Shown here: positions 37,805 through 49,171 of the stretch, piece after piece | Layout: each line of letters begins with the position of its first letter | How positions within the stretch are numbered: the stretch's first letter is position 1 | From: Rhodococcus sp. B50 | GTDB taxonomy: Bacteria > Actinomycetota > Actinomycetes > Mycobacteriales > Mycobacteriaceae | Assembly (NCBI RefSeq): GCF_013602415.1 | Contig: NZ_WPAG02000002.1 | Coordinates: 2,979,480-3,043,479 of the forward strand | Direction of reading: 5' to 3' | Length of the DNA: 64,000 bases | Notes under the pieces: model-generated | What the model saw: the letters and a program-made list of their open reading frames with translations, nothing else | Told to the model about the DNA's origin: nothing | The model's database searches: none | Position numbers and translations under genes: made by a program

Positions 37805-38203
37805 GTGAGAACGACAAGCGGCGGCAAGGACACCATCGACGACGTGACGTACTTCCCCGTCGGGGCTGCGGAACATGCTCTGCAGCGACTGGCATACGCC
37901 ACGGCGATGCAGGACACGACGGACTACGAGTCGCTGCGCTCGGCCATGGACGCGGAGTACTTCTGGCGCGGTGTCGCCGAGACCTTCCGGATCGCGGACG
38001 AGGCGTTCCGGATCGTGTCGTCCGCGACGCGCGACCGGCAGGACATCTCCGCGCACGTCATGGCGCGCGCTGCCGACTGGGTGGGCACCATCGAGCTCGC
38101 CACCGAGGGATCCCGGTTGTACGGGGCGCTCATCGCCTACACCCAGGGTGTCGGCGAAGGGTATTCGGCAGTGGAAGCGTGGGCGCGCGACGGACGAGCG
38201 TGA
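37805..38203 (+). CDS. Hypothetical protein
   Basis: About 132 residues from the GTG at 37805 (VRTTSGGKDTIDDVTYFPVG). It is predicted mostly helical, with no signal peptide or membrane segment: HALQRLAYATAMQDTTDYESLRSAMDAEYFWRGVAETF in the first half and DWVGTIELATEGSRLYGALIAY in the second (abridged). I do not recognise a family. An upstream in-frame extension is possible but overlaps the MFS gene end. It is followed by a strong hairpin, convergent with the siderophore exporter gene. Coding is supported by the amino-acid composition. Confidence 0.6.
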   Translation: MRTTSGGKDTIDDVTYFPVGAAEHALQRLAYATAMQDTTDYESLRSAMDAEYFWRGVAETFRIADEAFRIVSSATRDRQDISAHVMARAADWVGTIELATEGSRLYGALIAYTQGVGEGYSAVEAWARDGRA

Positions 38204-38209
38204 CGCGAG

Positions 38210-38238
38210 GCGGGGCCGGGTTGTTCACCCGGCCCCGC
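38210..38238. terminator. Hairpin between the hypothetical gene and the siderophore exporter
   Basis: A perfect 11-bp GC-rich stem: GCGGGGCCGGG at 38210-38220 pairs with 38228-38238 around a 7-nt loop. It sits in the gap between two convergent stop codons and probably ends both the 37805-38203 transcript and the siderophore operon. Confidence 0.8.
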
Positions 38239-38264
38239 TTCCTCTCGTCCTGTAGAGCCGTCTG

Positions 38265-39521
38265 TCAGGCGACAGCCTCGAGATCGCCCGCGTCCCGGAA
38301 ACGCCGGAGCGTCGGGGTCGCGACGAACATCAGCGCGATGATGACCACACCGGCGACGCCGTAGACGATCAGGGCCATGGAGATCGGCACCAGAGAGGCC
38401 ACGACGCCGGCCGCGACGGCTCCCACGGAGGTACCGGCCGTCACCTGTGCACCCCACACCGCCGCGATCCGTCCGCGGTACTCGTCGGAGGTGTTGCGCT
38501 GGACGGTGGCGTACCGCACGACGTCCGCGAGCGAGTCGCCGAATCCGTGTGCGGCGAGACCGAGCAGCACCACGGCGAGGATGCCGGTCGCGCCGGCACC
38601 CACCAGACCCGCGGCGGAGACCGCCATGAGCAGGTAGACCACCAGCCCGTACCGGCGGATCGACCCGGTCCAGCCGCTGGTCAGCGACCCCACGACGGCC
38701 CCGACGGCAGGCGCCGTGTAGAGCAGGCCCACCACCGACGGTCCGACGCCGAGCACTTCGTCGGCGAATTCCGGGATGAGCACGGCCCAGCCGGACAGCA
38801 GCATCGCCAGGAATCCGACGATCAGCACCTGCCCGACCACCCGGTTGTGTGCGGCGTACCGGAAGCCCGACACCACCGACTTCAGCGGTGATTCCTCCGC
38901 GACGTGCGTCGGGGGCAGCGACGGCAGCCGGGTGATACAGAAGGTGGTGATCGCCGTGGTGAACGCGGCCAGCGCGTACGCCACGCCCACGCCACCGGCG
39001 GCGATGACGACACCGCCGAGCGCCGGTCCGATCATGGATCCGAGGTCGGCCGTGAGCGCCATGAGCGCACCGGCCGCGGCGAGCTTGTCGCGCGGGATCA
39101 GGCTGGGGGTGACCGCCATGAGCGCGGTCGACGAGATCCCGCCCGCGATGCCGTCGACGACCGCGAGCACGTAGATCGCCCACATCTGCGGTACCGGAAG
39201 GATCGCATTGACCGCCAGCAGCGCGAAGGCGACACCCGCGGTGCCGCGTGCGATCGCGATGACGTTCCGCCGGTCGTACCGGTCGGCGAGCACCCCGCCG
39301 GCGAAGGTGGCCGCGAAGGTGGTGATACCGATCACCGCGGAGACCGCGGCGACCTGCGCCGTCGAGCCGGTGAGCTGGTACACCTGCACAGGCACTGCCA
39401 CGATGAGGAAACCGAGACCGAACAGCGAGACGACGCGTGCGGTGAACAGGTACCGGAACTCGCGGCTGGTGCGCAGCGGGTCGATGTCGATGAAGAGCTT
39501 CTCGAAGACGGCCACGATCAC
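38265..39521 (-). CDS. MFS exporter, EntS-like (siderophore efflux)
   Basis: A 418-residue, about 12-helix MFS permease resembling the enterobactin exporter EntS: FRYLFTARVVSLFGLGFLIVAVPVQVYQLTG near residues 22-52 (as two blocks), then GGVLADRYDRRNVI, and ADVVRYATVQRNTSDEYRGRIAA near 335. Members secrete siderophores across the inner membrane. The GTG at 39521 is four bases after the carrier-protein stop, so it is the last gene of the NRPS operon; a second GTG at 39515 is also possible. Its position strongly supports export of the locus product. Confidence 0.85.
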   Translation of the reverse strand: MIVAVFEKLFIDIDPLRTSREFRYLFTARVVSLFGLGFLIVAVPVQVYQLTGSTAQVAAVSAVIGITTFAATFAGGVLADRYDRRNVIAIARGTAGVAFALLAVNAILPVPQMWAIYVLAVVDGIAGGISSTALMAVTPSLIPRDKLAAAGALMALTADLGSMIGPALGGVVIAAGGVGVAYALAAFTTAITTFCITRLPSLPPTHVAEESPLKSVVSGFRYAAHNRVVGQVLIVGFLAMLLSGWAVLIPEFADEVLGVGPSVVGLLYTAPAVGAVVGSLTSGWTGSIRRYGLVVYLLMAVSAAGLVGAGATGILAVVLLGLAAHGFGDSLADVVRYATVQRNTSDEYRGRIAAVWGAQVTAGTSVGAVAAGVVASLVPISMALIVYGVAGVVIIALMFVATPTLRRFRDAGDLEAVA

Positions 39522-39525
39522 CCGC

Positions 39526-39747
39526 TCATCCGCGGCTGAGCAGCGCGATCCACTGCTCCAGGTCGGGGGCCGAGGCGAGGTCCACGAAATCGACCTCGAC
39601 TCCGGCGCTGCGCCACTGCTCCACGAGGGCCATCAACCTGACCGAGTCGAGTCCCTGGTCGACGAGGCTCGCCGACGGATCGAGTTCGTCGACGTCGATG
39701 TCCAGGATCCGGGCGGTGTCGGCGAGGACGGTAGTGCGGTCGAGCAC
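39526..39747 (-). CDS. Free-standing aryl carrier protein
   Basis: A 73-residue carrier protein with the phosphopantetheine Ser in VDQGLDSVRLMAL (about residue 36). This G-L-D-S-V-R-L-M form is characteristic of aryl carrier domains such as those of EntB and DhbB, rather than peptidyl carriers (GGDS/GGHS). It should accept 2,3-dihydroxybenzoate from the AMP ligase at 60208 and hand it to the starter condensation domain of the NRPS. In E. coli and Bacillus this domain is fused to isochorismatase; here it is separate. The GTG at 39747 follows AAGGAG; NRPS2 ends 38 bp upstream. Confidence 0.88.
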   Translation of the reverse strand: MLDRTTVLADTARILDIDVDELDPSASLVDQGLDSVRLMALVEQWRSAGVEVDFVDLASAPDLEQWIALLSRG

Positions 39748-39785
39748 GGTGTTCTCCTTCTTTCGATGTGTGCAAGATGCTTGTC

Positions 39786-42700
39786 CTATCGGACGGTGCC
39801 GGAGGCGCCCTGCAGTGTGGTGGCGGTGAGCTCTCTCGCGGCGACGACGACCTGCACCGTGTCCCGCCAGATCCGCGCGATCTCGGCGAGCGTGTCCGCG
39901 TCGACCACGTCCGCAGCGGCGGCGAACTCGCATTCCAGAACCGCGCCGTCCGGGGTGTCCTCGGTGATCGCGTCCACCTGCAGGACGTGGTCGAGGGGCA
40001 TGTCCGGATCCACCGAGCCGCCGATCGCGGCGGCTCCCGGTGCGCCCGACCACGGGCTGCCGGACGCCTCGCCGAGTGTGAGCCGTCCGAGGTAGTTGAA
40101 GACGACGGCCGGCGGCACGTACCGGGCGAAGCGGTCGCCGAAGTCCGGGTTCAGTCGCCGCAGCATCCCGAAGCCGATGCCGTTGTCGGGTCGCTCCCGC
40201 GACGCGCGGGCCACCGCACGCAGCGCCGCGACCGCCGCCTCGGTGTCCCGGGACGCGGAGGCCACGTCGACCTCCGTCAGATCCACCGTCACCGGATACA
40301 TCGACGTGAACCAGCCGACGGTGCGAGACAGGTCGGCACCCGGGACCACCTGTTCCTCCCGGCCGTGTCCTTCGAGGTCGATGCGGACGAGGTCGCCGCC
40401 CCGGACCGACGCCACCGCGACGGCGAGGGCCGAGAGCAGGATGTCGTCGACGACGTCCGCGGCCAGCACCCGTTCGGTGACGTCGACGGGCAACTGCACC
40501 CGGGTGGAGCGGGTCGAGAAGACGGTGTCGCGTGCCGGATCGAGGGGGCGCGAACCGAGCATCGGTTCGTCGGCGTCGACCGCCTGCTGCCAGGCCGACC
40601 GCGACGCGGTGACCCGTTCCGATCCGGCGGCCTTCGCGAGTTCGGCGGCCCATACCCGGAAGGGCGTGCCGCTCGACGGCAGGGTCACCGTCTCCCCACG
40701 CTCGGCCTGTTCGACGGCGTCGGCGAGGTCGGGGACGAGGATGCGCCACGACACGCCGTCCACCACGAGGTGGTTCACGACGATCAGGACGCGTCCGGCC
40801 TGCTGCGGCCCGACATCGAACCACACGACCTGCACCATGCGCCCGTTGGCGGGATCGAGTGCGGCGTACGCGTTCTCGCGATGTTCGTCGAACAGTTCGT
40901 CCCAGTTCCGTCCGGTGGCGTCCACTCGCCGCACTGATCCGGTGAGGTCCGGGACGCTCTCGGGGACGGCCCACGACGGCCGTCCCTCGTCGTCGACGCG
41001 GAAGACCGAACGCAGCATCGGGTGGGCGGCCACGAGCGCCTCGACCGCGGTCCGCAGGGTGCCGAGCGTGAGCCCGACCGGCGCGACGAGCAGTCGTGCC
41101 TGCGAGAACCGGGACAAACCCGTCCACTGTTCGAGGGTGTCCCACACGATCGGCGTGACGGTCACCTCCCCCGTCGCCTCGCCGACGGCCGCCGGGCGGG
41201 TGTCTCCCGTGTCGCTGTCCACCGCGGCCGCGAGCGCTTCCACGGTGCGCAGTTCGATCACCTGGCGGGTGGTGATCCACAGCCCGGCGGCCCGGACCTT
41301 CGACACGAGCTGGATCGAGACGATCGAATCGCCGCCGAGCGAGAAGAAGTCGTCGTCGATCCCCACCCGGTCGAGCCCGAGCACGTCCGCGACGAGATCG
41401 GCGAGGACCCGCTCGGTGTCGGTGCGTGGAGCACGCGCCCCCACCAGCGACGAGAAGTCCGGTTCGGGCAGGGCCTTGCGGTCGACCTTGCCGTTGGCGG
41501 TGACCGGGAAGGTGTCGAGCACGAGTATCACGGCGGGCACCATGTAGTCGGGCAGGCGCTCGGCGACCGAGGCACGGACCACCGCCGGATCGACGTCGCC
41601 GTCGGGGGTCACGTAGCCGACGAGGCGTGTCACGCCGCGGCTGTCGGTGTGCGCGTTCACCACCGCGTCCCGCACGCCGCGCACCGCGGTCAGTGCGGCC
41701 TCCACCTCGCCGAGCTCGACCCGGAAACCCCGGATCTTGACCTGGTCGTCGCCCCGGCCGAGGAATTCGAGCACGGGCCGGCCGTCACTGCCGCGCACCC
41801 GCCGGACGAGGTCGCCGGTGCGGTACATGCGGGAGCCGTCGTCTGCGAAGGGGTTCGGCAGGAACCGGACCGTCGTCAGGTCGGGCCGGCCGAGATATCC
41901 GCGGGCGACCCCCGCACCGGAGACGTACAGTTCGCCGACCACACCCATCGGGACAGGGCGGAGCATCGCGTCGAGGACATACGCGCCGGCGCCGTGCACA
42001 GCCCGGCCGAGGCACGGGGTGTCGGCGTCGGTGACCGCTCCGATGAGCGAGTCCACCGTGCATTCGGTGGGTCCGTAGAGGTTGAAGGCCCGCCCGTCCG
42101 TCAGCTCCCGCAGGCGCTGCCACGACCCCGGATTGACGGCCTCACCGCCGAATCCGACGGATGCCGGGCGGTGTCCGCTCTCGTACAGTCCGGCCGCGAG
42201 CATGCGGTCGAGGAAGGACGGGGTGACCTCGAGGAAGTCGAGTTCGTGCTCGAGCGTGTACGCGACCATCCGTTCGGGATCACGCATGGTGTCCTCGTCG
42301 AAGACGTGCACGGTGTGGCCGTCGAGCAGCCACAGGGTGGGCTGCCAGGACGCGTCGAAACCGAACGACCACGCGTGTCCGACGCCCACGGAGTCGCGTC
42401 CGGCAGCCCCGACGGTGGGGACGTAGAGATCCGCGCGGTGGCTCTCGAACAGATTGAGCAGATTCGCGTGCGTGACCGCGACACCCTTCGGCAGCCCCGT
42501 CGAACCGGAGGTGTAGATGACGTACACGCCGTTGTCGGGATGCAGCGCACCGCGCCGGTCGGCGTCCGTCAGCGGAGCGGTGGACAACCCGTCGAGCTGT
42601 CGCTGCAGGGCGGGATCGTCGAGCACCACGATCCGCGTGTCCCCCGCGATCGGTGCTATGCCGTCGACAACCGAGGCGACCGTGACGATCACCTGAGGTC

Positions 42701-45700
42701 GCGAGTCGGACACCATGTGCGCCAGCCGATCCTGCGGATACGACGGGTCCATCGGCACGTACACCCCACCCGACGAGATCGCCGCCGCGATCGCAACGAC
42801 CATGTGCTCGGATCTGGGTAGCGCCAGTCCGACGACCGTCTCCGGTCCGACCCCGGTGTCGACGAGGAGTCGGGCGAGTCGCGCGGATCGCCGTCCGAGT
42901 TCCGCGAACGTCAGCGTCGTCCCTCCCGCGACCACCGCCGGCGCGTGCGGGGTACGCGCGATCTGCCGCGCCAGGAGGTCGGCGACGGTCGCTGCCCCGC
43001 TGGACGGCGCCGCGGGAGTCGTCGACCATTCGCTGCGCAGACCCGCCCGCTCGGCGCTCGTGAGCACGTCGAGTTGTGCCACCGTTCCGGGATTCTCGGC
43101 GGTGAGCCGGTCGAGGATGTGCACGAGCCGCTCCCCCAGCGCGGCCGCATCGTGCTCGGCGAACAGATCGGTCCGGTACTCGAGACCCAGGTGCAGTTCG
43201 TCCTCCAGCCCCGCGACCAGCACCAGCGGGAAGTTCGTGGCATCCGAACCCCCGACCCCTCCGACCCGCACGCCGCCGTCCCGCTGCGCCGCGTCGAGGG
43301 CGTCGCGGTCGACGGGATAGTTCTCGAAGACGAGGAGGGTGTCGAACAGTTCGCCGACCCCGACGGCGCGCTGGATGTCGGCGAGACCCACGTACTGGTG
43401 GTCCATCACGCGGTTCTGTGCGCCGTGGGTCCGCGTGACGAGATCGGTGATCGACTCCCCCGCCTCCGCGCGGACGCGCACCGGGACGGTATTGATGAAC
43501 AGGCCGATCATCGATTCCACACCCGGCACGTCGGGGACGCGACCCGAGACGATCGCACCGAAGACGACATCGATTCTGCCGGTGAGCGATCCGATGAGAA
43601 GGCCCCAGGCGGTCTGGACGAGACCGTTGACGGTGACACCGTGCCTGCGGCTCGCCTCGACGAGGCGCCGCGACAGCCCGTCGGGCACCGCGACCGTCAG
43701 TTCGGCCGGAAATTCCGGTCGCAGTGCCGTACCGGACGGCGCGACCAGCGTGGGTTCGTCCACTCCGTCGAGCAGTTCGCGCCACACCTCGACGCCGGCC
43801 GCGACGTCCTGTGCGCCGAGCCACGCGAGATAGTCCGAGAACGGGGCCACCGGTGGGAGTCCGGCGGTGGATCCGCCGGCCGCGTAGAGCTGCAGGAGTT
43901 CCTGCACGAGCAGCGGTGTGGACCAGCCGTCGGAGACGAGATGATGCATCGTGAACAACAGTCGCGCCCGCGAGGGTCCCGCGAGCACCAGGGTGAATCG
44001 CACCAGGGGTGCGGCCGACAGGTCGAACCTGCGCGTGCGATCCGCGGCGAGGAGTTCCGCCACCCGCCTGTCGAGCCGGTCCGGATCGACGGTCCCGAGA
44101 TCGACGACGGCCCACTGCGGTTCGGCCCTCCGGCGGACGACGCCGATCGGTTCGCCTGCCGCACCGGGGCGGTATCCGGTGCGCAGCACGGCGTGCCGGT
44201 CGACGAGCGCGCGCACCGCACGGTGCATCGTCTCCGCGTCGACGCGGCCGTCGAGAGCCAAGTCGGTCTGCATCGTGTACACGTCGACGCCCTCGGCGGC
44301 CTCCACGTCGCTGCCCGAGCCCGACGGTTCGTCGAGTCCGGCCAGGAAGTACATGCCGCGCTGCAGGGGCGTCAGCGGGACGACGTCCTCGATACCGCCG
44401 GGGTTCTCACCGTGCAGCGTGAGGACCTCGTCGACGGACAGACCGGGCGCCGTGAGCATCGACGGCACCGGGGCGCCGATAGCCCCGCTCGCCGCCGTGT
44501 CCGTGAGGAGGTGCAGCGCCGCGAGCCAACGCTGCCCGATCCGGTGGGCGCGATCGGCATCGAGCGCACCGGTGGCGTAGGTGAACACCGCCGACAGGGT
44601 GGGCCCGTCCGGCCCGTCCTCCGTGATCGCGTTGACGTCGAGAACGTGGTCGAGAGGCATGAACGGATCGACGGAACCGCCGAGGGCAGCCACCTCGGGT
44701 GCGGCCGACCACGCGGAGTCGGTGGTCTCGCCGAGGGTCATCCGGCCGAGATAGTTGAACATCACCTCCGGAGCACGGTAACCGTCGAATCGATCGCGGT
44801 CGTCTCCGAGGAAGCGCAGCAGGCCGAAGCCGATCCCGTTGTCGGGGATGCGCTTGCACGATTCGGTCGCGTGGGCGACGGCCCGGAGCGGATCCCCGGC
44901 GTCGAGCGCACGGTCTCCCCCCAATTCGACCGTCACGGGATACAGAGAGGTGAACCATCCGACGGTGCGCGACAGGTCCGCGTCCGGCACGATCTGTTCC
45001 TCGCGGCCATGGCCCTCGAGATGCACGCGCAGGGCGGATCCGCCGCAGACGTCGGTGACGGCGAGGGCCAGGGCCGCGAGCAGCACGTCGCCGGTGCCGA
45101 TACCGAAGGCGGCCGGCACGGTGGTGAGGACGCGTTCGGTGACGTCGACCGGCACGTGGACCTCGACCGACGCCGAGGTCGACACGGTGTCGTGCTGCGG
45201 GTCCAGGGCACGGGTTCCCACAGCGGGGGTGTCGTCGACCGCGACGGCGGATTCCCAGGCCGGCCACGATCCGGTGATCCGTTCGGATACGGCCGCCTCG
45301 ACGAGCGATTCCGCCCACTCCCGGAAGGACGTACCGGTGCTCTCCGGGGCGGGAGTCTCTCCGCGGACGGCCGCTTCGACGGCACCGGCGAGGTCGGGCA
45401 CCAGGATCCGCCAGGACACCCCGTCGACGACGAGGTGGTGCGCGACGACGACGATCCGGCCCGCCTGCTGCGGTCCCGGATCGAGGAAGGCCACGCGCAG
45501 CATGATCCCGGCCTCGGGGTCGAGCGCGTCGACGGCCTCGGACAACGCCTCATCGATGAGGTCGTTCCACCGAGCCTGGTCCGACGCTGCGATATCCACC
45601 CGGCGAACAAGAGTCTCCGCGTGCGGGATGTCCTCGGGCACGATCCACGACGGACCCGAGTCGCCGACGGTGAACCGCGAGCGCAGCATCGGGTGGGCCG

Positions 45701-48700
45701 CGAGCAGTGCTCGCACGCCGGTGACCAGATCGTTCTCCCGCAGGCCGGCGGGGGCGACGAGCACCCGCGACTGGGTGAAGCGGCGGAGCGAGGCGAACGA
45801 TCCGGACGCCAGGGATTCGTGGACGATCGGGGTGACGGGCACCGGGCCGGTCGCCGTCGTGCGAGGTCGCCGGGGTTCGGCGGCGGGTGCCTCGCACGCC
45901 GCGGCGAGCCCGGCCGCGGTGCGCAGTTCGAAGACCTGACGGGCCGTCACTCGCACCCCCGCGGCGCGCAGCCGCGACACCAGTTGGATGGACACGATCG
46001 AATCGCCACCGAGGGTGAAGAAGTCGTCGTGGACACCGACGCGGTCGAGGCCGAGAACGTCGGCGATGGTGGCGCACAGCGTCCGTTCGGTCTCGGTGCG
46101 CGGTTCTCCGGCACCGGCCAGTGCCGAGAAATCCGGTTCGGGCAACGTCTTCCGGTCGACCTTGCCGTTGGCCGTGAGCGGGAGGACAGGAAGTGCAACG
46201 ACGACGGCGGGCACCATGTAGTCGGGCAATCGTTCGGCGAGCGCGGCCCGTATCGCGGCGGTGTCGGGTTCGTCGCCGACGATATAGCCGACGAGCCGAG
46301 TCGTTCCCCGGTCGTCGGTGTGCGCGACCACCACGGCGTTCCGCACGGACGGATGCGCGGTGAGTGCGGTTTCGATCTCGCCGAGTTCCACGCGGAAACC
46401 GCGGATCTTGACCTGGTCGTCGTCGCGGCCGACGTAGTCGAGTGCGCCCGTGCCGGTCCAGCGCACGACGTCGCCGGTGCGGTACATGCGGGCCCCGGCG
46501 GGCCCGTAGGGATCGGCGACGAAACGTCCCGCGGTCAGGTCGTGCCGACCGAGATAGCCCCGGGTGACGCCGTTTCCGGAGACGTACAGTTCACCGGCGA
46601 CACCGGCGGGAACGGGTCGCAGCCAGTGGTCCAGTACGCGCACGCTCGTGCCGGGGGTGGGGCCACCGATCGTCACGGTGTCCCCGGTGATGCGCGCGGA
46701 GGTCGCGTCGACGGTGCACTCGGTGGGTCCGTAGCAGTTCGTCGCCACCACTTCGCCGGCGGCGAGTCGCCGCCACAGCGCTGTGCTCACCGCTTCGCCG
46801 CCCACGGTGACGGTCGCGGGGACGTGCCCGCCGGGTTCGAGGAGTCCGGCGTCGAGCAACCGGTTCATGAGGACGGGAACGGTGTCGACGTAGTCGATGC
46901 CGTGGGTACGCACGTAGTCGACGATGTGCTCGACGTCGGCGCGGTACTCGTCGGGAAGTACGTGCAGCACATGGCCTTCGAAGAGCCAGGTGAGGGCGGC
47001 GACCGCCGAGTCGAAGGCGAACGGGTAGGTGAGCAGGACGTGCCACTGCCCGTCACGTGGTGTGCGACCTGCGCACTGCATCGGACCGACGCGTTGCGCG
47101 GCGTGCAGGTCGGCGAGATTGGCGTGGGTGACGGCCACGCCCTTCGGAAGCCCCGTGGATCCGGAGGTGTAGACGACGTAGGCCAGATGGCCGGGGAGGA
47201 GTGGAGCGAGCCGGTCCGCATCGGTGAGTGGGGCGGCCGGCAACGCCGAGAGTGCGGACTCGACGTCCGGGTCGTCGAGCCTCAGCACATCGACGCCGTC
47301 GAGCACGTCTCCGAGACTCGCATGCACCGCCTCGGTGGTGATCACCAGTCGCGGTGCGGAGTCGGTGATCATGTGCCGCAGGCGGTCTGCGGGATAGGAC
47401 GGATCGAGCGGCAGATAGGCGCCTCCAGCGGTGAGGACGGCGACGATCGCGTCGACCACGGCGCCGGTCCGGGGCAGAGCGAGGCCCACCCGGTCGTCGG
47501 GTCGCACACCGCGGTCGACGAGGAGCCTCGCCAGTCGCGCGGAGACGGCGCCGAGTTCACCGAACGACGATCGCTGCCCGTCGCACACCACCGCGGGGAG
47601 GTCGGCGTCGACGGTGAATCGCTGCGCGAGCAGGTCGGCGACGGTGCCGGTCGACGGTGCCGCAGGTGCGGTGGCCCAGGCTCCCAGTACCCGTCCCCGT
47701 TCCGCGGACGGCAGAACGTCGAGGTCGGCGACGCGGCCGTCGGGCCCGGCGCACAGCGCCTCGAGGATCGCGACGAGGCGGGCACCCAGCACGGCCGCCT
47801 CGTCCGAGTCGATCAGCGACGGGCGGTGATCGAGCTTGACGACGAGCCGGTCCGACATACCGGCCGTGAGGACCAGCGGATAGTTGGTGGCGTCGCGTCC
47901 GTCGACGCCGGTGATCGTCACTCCTCCGGCGCGCTGCGCCCGTTCGAGGGCGTCGCGGTCGACGGGATAGCTCTCGAACACGGTGAGGGTGTCGAACAGC
48001 TCGCCGATCCCGACGGCGCGCTGCACGTCGGACAGACCGAGATACTGGTGGTCGACGGTGCGCGACTGCTCGAGTTGCACGCGGCGCAGCAACTCGGCGA
48101 CGGTCGCGGCGGGATCGAGCCGCACCCGTACCGGCACGGTGTTGATGAACAGCCCGACCATCGATTCCACGCCGGCGAGTTCCGGCGGGCGGCCCGAGAC
48201 CGTCGCACCGAAGACGATGTCGTCGCGGCCGAGCAGACCGGACAGGAGCATCGCCCACGCGGTCTGCAGCACCGTGTTGAGGGTGACCCCGGTGGTGCGG
48301 GTGAGCTCCGACAGTGTCGCGCCGAGTTCCTCCGGGACCGCCACGTCGAGCTCGTCGCAGCGTTCGGACGAGCGGGTCGCGCCCGGCGGGGCCACGAGCG
48401 ACGGTTCGCCGACGCCGTCGAGCGCCTCGCGCCACAGCGATCGGGCGGCCTCGTGGTCCTGCTGCCCGAGCCACGCGAGGTAGTCGCGGTAGGGACGCAC
48501 GGACGGCAGCCCCGATGCCGATCCCCCGGCGGCGTAGATCTCGAGGAGCTCGCGCACCAGGATCGGGGACGACCACCCGTCGACGACGATGTGGTGAGCT
48601 GTGAGCAGCAGCCGTACCTCGTCGGGACCGAACCGCACGAAGGTCCAGCGCACGAGCGGCGGTTGCGTCAGATCGAACCACTCGTGCAGGTCGTCCTCGA

Positions 48701-49061
48701 CGATCCGCTCGAGCCGGCGTTCGGCCGCGGCGCGTTCGAGGCCGGACAGATCCTCCGCGCGCCAGAGGTTTTCCACTCCCGACACGACGAGTCCCGCCGT
48801 GCGGCCGTCCTTGCGCGGGCGGAAGCAGGTACGCAGGGCCGAGTGGCGGTCGAGCAGTGCCTGGGCGGAGGCGGCCATCCGCGCCTCGTCGACCGTACCC
48901 GACAGACGAACCACCGATTGCACCGTGTAGGCGTCGGGGTCGGACGCATCCGTGTCGTCGGATGTCGAGTCGGACGGTGCCGCAACGGTGCTCAGATAGA
49001 GCAACCCTTGCTGCAGCGGCGAGAGCGGGACGATGTCTTCGAGCGCGGTGGAACGGGTCAT
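39786..49061 (-). CDS. NRPS, two modules with epimerization (C-A-T-E-C-A-T-E)
   Basis: 3091 residues. Approximate positions: C (HHIVVDGWS) 157, A ([11 protein letters not shown]) 634, T (GGDSI) 1020, E ([10 protein letters not shown]) 1212, C (HHLVSDGWS) 1709, A 2184, T 2579, E ([10 protein letters not shown]) 2764. Pocket residues read by eye: A1 D-S-A-D-T-G-C-V-D-K and A2 D-A-Q-E-G-G-L-V-D-K. These fit no code I know, but the acidic residue at the 278 equivalent suggests basic amino acids. It probably extends the chain from the upstream NRPS by two D-residues. The last E has Asn for the first His, and no thioesterase or reductase follows. ATG start at 49061. Confidence 0.95.
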   Translation of the reverse strand: MTRSTALEDIVPLSPLQQGLLYLSTVAAPSDSTSDDTDASDPDAYTVQSVVRLSGTVDEARMAASAQALLDRHSALRTCFRPRKDGRTAGLVVSGVENLWRAEDLSGLERAAAERRLERIVEDDLHEWFDLTQPPLVRWTFVRFGPDEVRLLLTAHHIVVDGWSSPILVRELLEIYAAGGSASGLPSVRPYRDYLAWLGQQDHEAARSLWREALDGVGEPSLVAPPGATRSSERCDELDVAVPEELGATLSELTRTTGVTLNTVLQTAWAMLLSGLLGRDDIVFGATVSGRPPELAGVESMVGLFINTVPVRVRLDPAATVAELLRRVQLEQSRTVDHQYLGLSDVQRAVGIGELFDTLTVFESYPVDRDALERAQRAGGVTITGVDGRDATNYPLVLTAGMSDRLVVKLDHRPSLIDSDEAAVLGARLVAILEALCAGPDGRVADLDVLPSAERGRVLGAWATAPAAPSTGTVADLLAQRFTVDADLPAVVCDGQRSSFGELGAVSARLARLLVDRGVRPDDRVGLALPRTGAVVDAIVAVLTAGGAYLPLDPSYPADRLRHMITDSAPRLVITTEAVHASLGDVLDGVDVLRLDDPDVESALSALPAAPLTDADRLAPLLPGHLAYVVYTSGSTGLPKGVAVTHANLADLHAAQRVGPMQCAGRTPRDGQWHVLLTYPFAFDSAVAALTWLFEGHVLHVLPDEYRADVEHIVDYVRTHGIDYVDTVPVLMNRLLDAGLLEPGGHVPATVTVGGEAVSTALWRRLAAGEVVATNCYGPTECTVDATSARITGDTVTIGGPTPGTSVRVLDHWLRPVPAGVAGELYVSGNGVTRGYLGRHDLTAGRFVADPYGPAGARMYRTGDVVRWTGTGALDYVGRDDDQVKIRGFRVELGEIETALTAHPSVRNAVVVAHTDDRGTTRLVGYIVGDEPDTAAIRAALAERLPDYMVPAVVVALPVLPLTANGKVDRKTLPEPDFSALAGAGEPRTETERTLCATIADVLGLDRVGVHDDFFTLGGDSIVSIQLVSRLRAAGVRVTARQVFELRTAAGLAAACEAPAAEPRRPRTTATGPVPVTPIVHESLASGSFASLRRFTQSRVLVAPAGLRENDLVTGVRALLAAHPMLRSRFTVGDSGPSWIVPEDIPHAETLVRRVDIAASDQARWNDLIDEALSEAVDALDPEAGIMLRVAFLDPGPQQAGRIVVVAHHLVVDGVSWRILVPDLAGAVEAAVRGETPAPESTGTSFREWAESLVEAAVSERITGSWPAWESAVAVDDTPAVGTRALDPQHDTVSTSASVEVHVPVDVTERVLTTVPAAFGIGTGDVLLAALALAVTDVCGGSALRVHLEGHGREEQIVPDADLSRTVGWFTSLYPVTVELGGDRALDAGDPLRAVAHATESCKRIPDNGIGFGLLRFLGDDRDRFDGYRAPEVMFNYLGRMTLGETTDSAWSAAPEVAALGGSVDPFMPLDHVLDVNAITEDGPDGPTLSAVFTYATGALDADRAHRIGQRWLAALHLLTDTAASGAIGAPVPSMLTAPGLSVDEVLTLHGENPGGIEDVVPLTPLQRGMYFLAGLDEPSGSGSDVEAAEGVDVYTMQTDLALDGRVDAETMHRAVRALVDRHAVLRTGYRPGAAGEPIGVVRRRAEPQWAVVDLGTVDPDRLDRRVAELLAADRTRRFDLSAAPLVRFTLVLAGPSRARLLFTMHHLVSDGWSTPLLVQELLQLYAAGGSTAGLPPVAPFSDYLAWLGAQDVAAGVEVWRELLDGVDEPTLVAPSGTALRPEFPAELTVAVPDGLSRRLVEASRRHGVTVNGLVQTAWGLLIGSLTGRIDVVFGAIVSGRVPDVPGVESMIGLFINTVPVRVRAEAGESITDLVTRTHGAQNRVMDHQYVGLADIQRAVGVGELFDTLLVFENYPVDRDALDAAQRDGGVRVGGVGGSDATNFPLVLVAGLEDELHLGLEYRTDLFAEHDAAALGERLVHILDRLTAENPGTVAQLDVLTSAERAGLRSEWSTTPAAPSSGAATVADLLARQIARTPHAPAVVAGGTTLTFAELGRRSARLARLLVDTGVGPETVVGLALPRSEHMVVAIAAAISSGGVYVPMDPSYPQDRLAHMVSDSRPQVIVTVASVVDGIAPIAGDTRIVVLDDPALQRQLDGLSTAPLTDADRRGALHPDNGVYVIYTSGSTGLPKGVAVTHANLLNLFESHRADLYVPTVGAAGRDSVGVGHAWSFGFDASWQPTLWLLDGHTVHVFDEDTMRDPERMVAYTLEHELDFLEVTPSFLDRMLAAGLYESGHRPASVGFGGEAVNPGSWQRLRELTDGRAFNLYGPTECTVDSLIGAVTDADTPCLGRAVHGAGAYVLDAMLRPVPMGVVGELYVSGAGVARGYLGRPDLTTVRFLPNPFADDGSRMYRTGDLVRRVRGSDGRPVLEFLGRGDDQVKIRGFRVELGEVEAALTAVRGVRDAVVNAHTDSRGVTRLVGYVTPDGDVDPAVVRASVAERLPDYMVPAVILVLDTFPVTANGKVDRKALPEPDFSSLVGARAPRTDTERVLADLVADVLGLDRVGIDDDFFSLGGDSIVSIQLVSKVRAAGLWITTRQVIELRTVEALAAAVDSDTGDTRPAAVGEATGEVTVTPIVWDTLEQWTGLSRFSQARLLVAPVGLTLGTLRTAVEALVAAHPMLRSVFRVDDEGRPSWAVPESVPDLTGSVRRVDATGRNWDELFDEHRENAYAALDPANGRMVQVVWFDVGPQQAGRVLIVVNHLVVDGVSWRILVPDLADAVEQAERGETVTLPSSGTPFRVWAAELAKAAGSERVTASRSAWQQAVDADEPMLGSRPLDPARDTVFSTRSTRVQLPVDVTERVLAADVVDDILLSALAVAVASVRGGDLVRIDLEGHGREEQVVPGADLSRTVGWFTSMYPVTVDLTEVDVASASRDTEAAVAALRAVARASRERPDNGIGFGMLRRLNPDFGDRFARYVPPAVVFNYLGRLTLGEASGSPWSGAPGAAAIGGSVDPDMPLDHVLQVDAITEDTPDGAVLECEFAAAADVVDADTLAEIARIWRDTVQVVVAARELTATTLQGASGTVR

Positions 49062-49102
49062 CTGTCGCTTTCGGTATATACGGTCAATTCGGGCACGAAC
49101 GA

Positions 49103-49139
49103 CGAACGGCCCCCGCGTCGGGACGCCGGGGGCCGTTCG
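49103..49139 (-). terminator. Hairpin between the lipoprotein and second NRPS genes
   Basis: A perfect 13-bp stem: CGAACGGCCCCCG at 49103-49115 with 49127-49139, loop 11. It lies 33 bases after the lipoprotein stop and 42 bases before the NRPS start on the minus strand. It should reduce read-through from the iron-regulated promoter into the NRPS gene, or act as an attenuator. Confidence 0.75.
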
Positions 49140-49171
49140 GTCGACGGTGCGGGGCGGGCCCGCAGCAGCGA

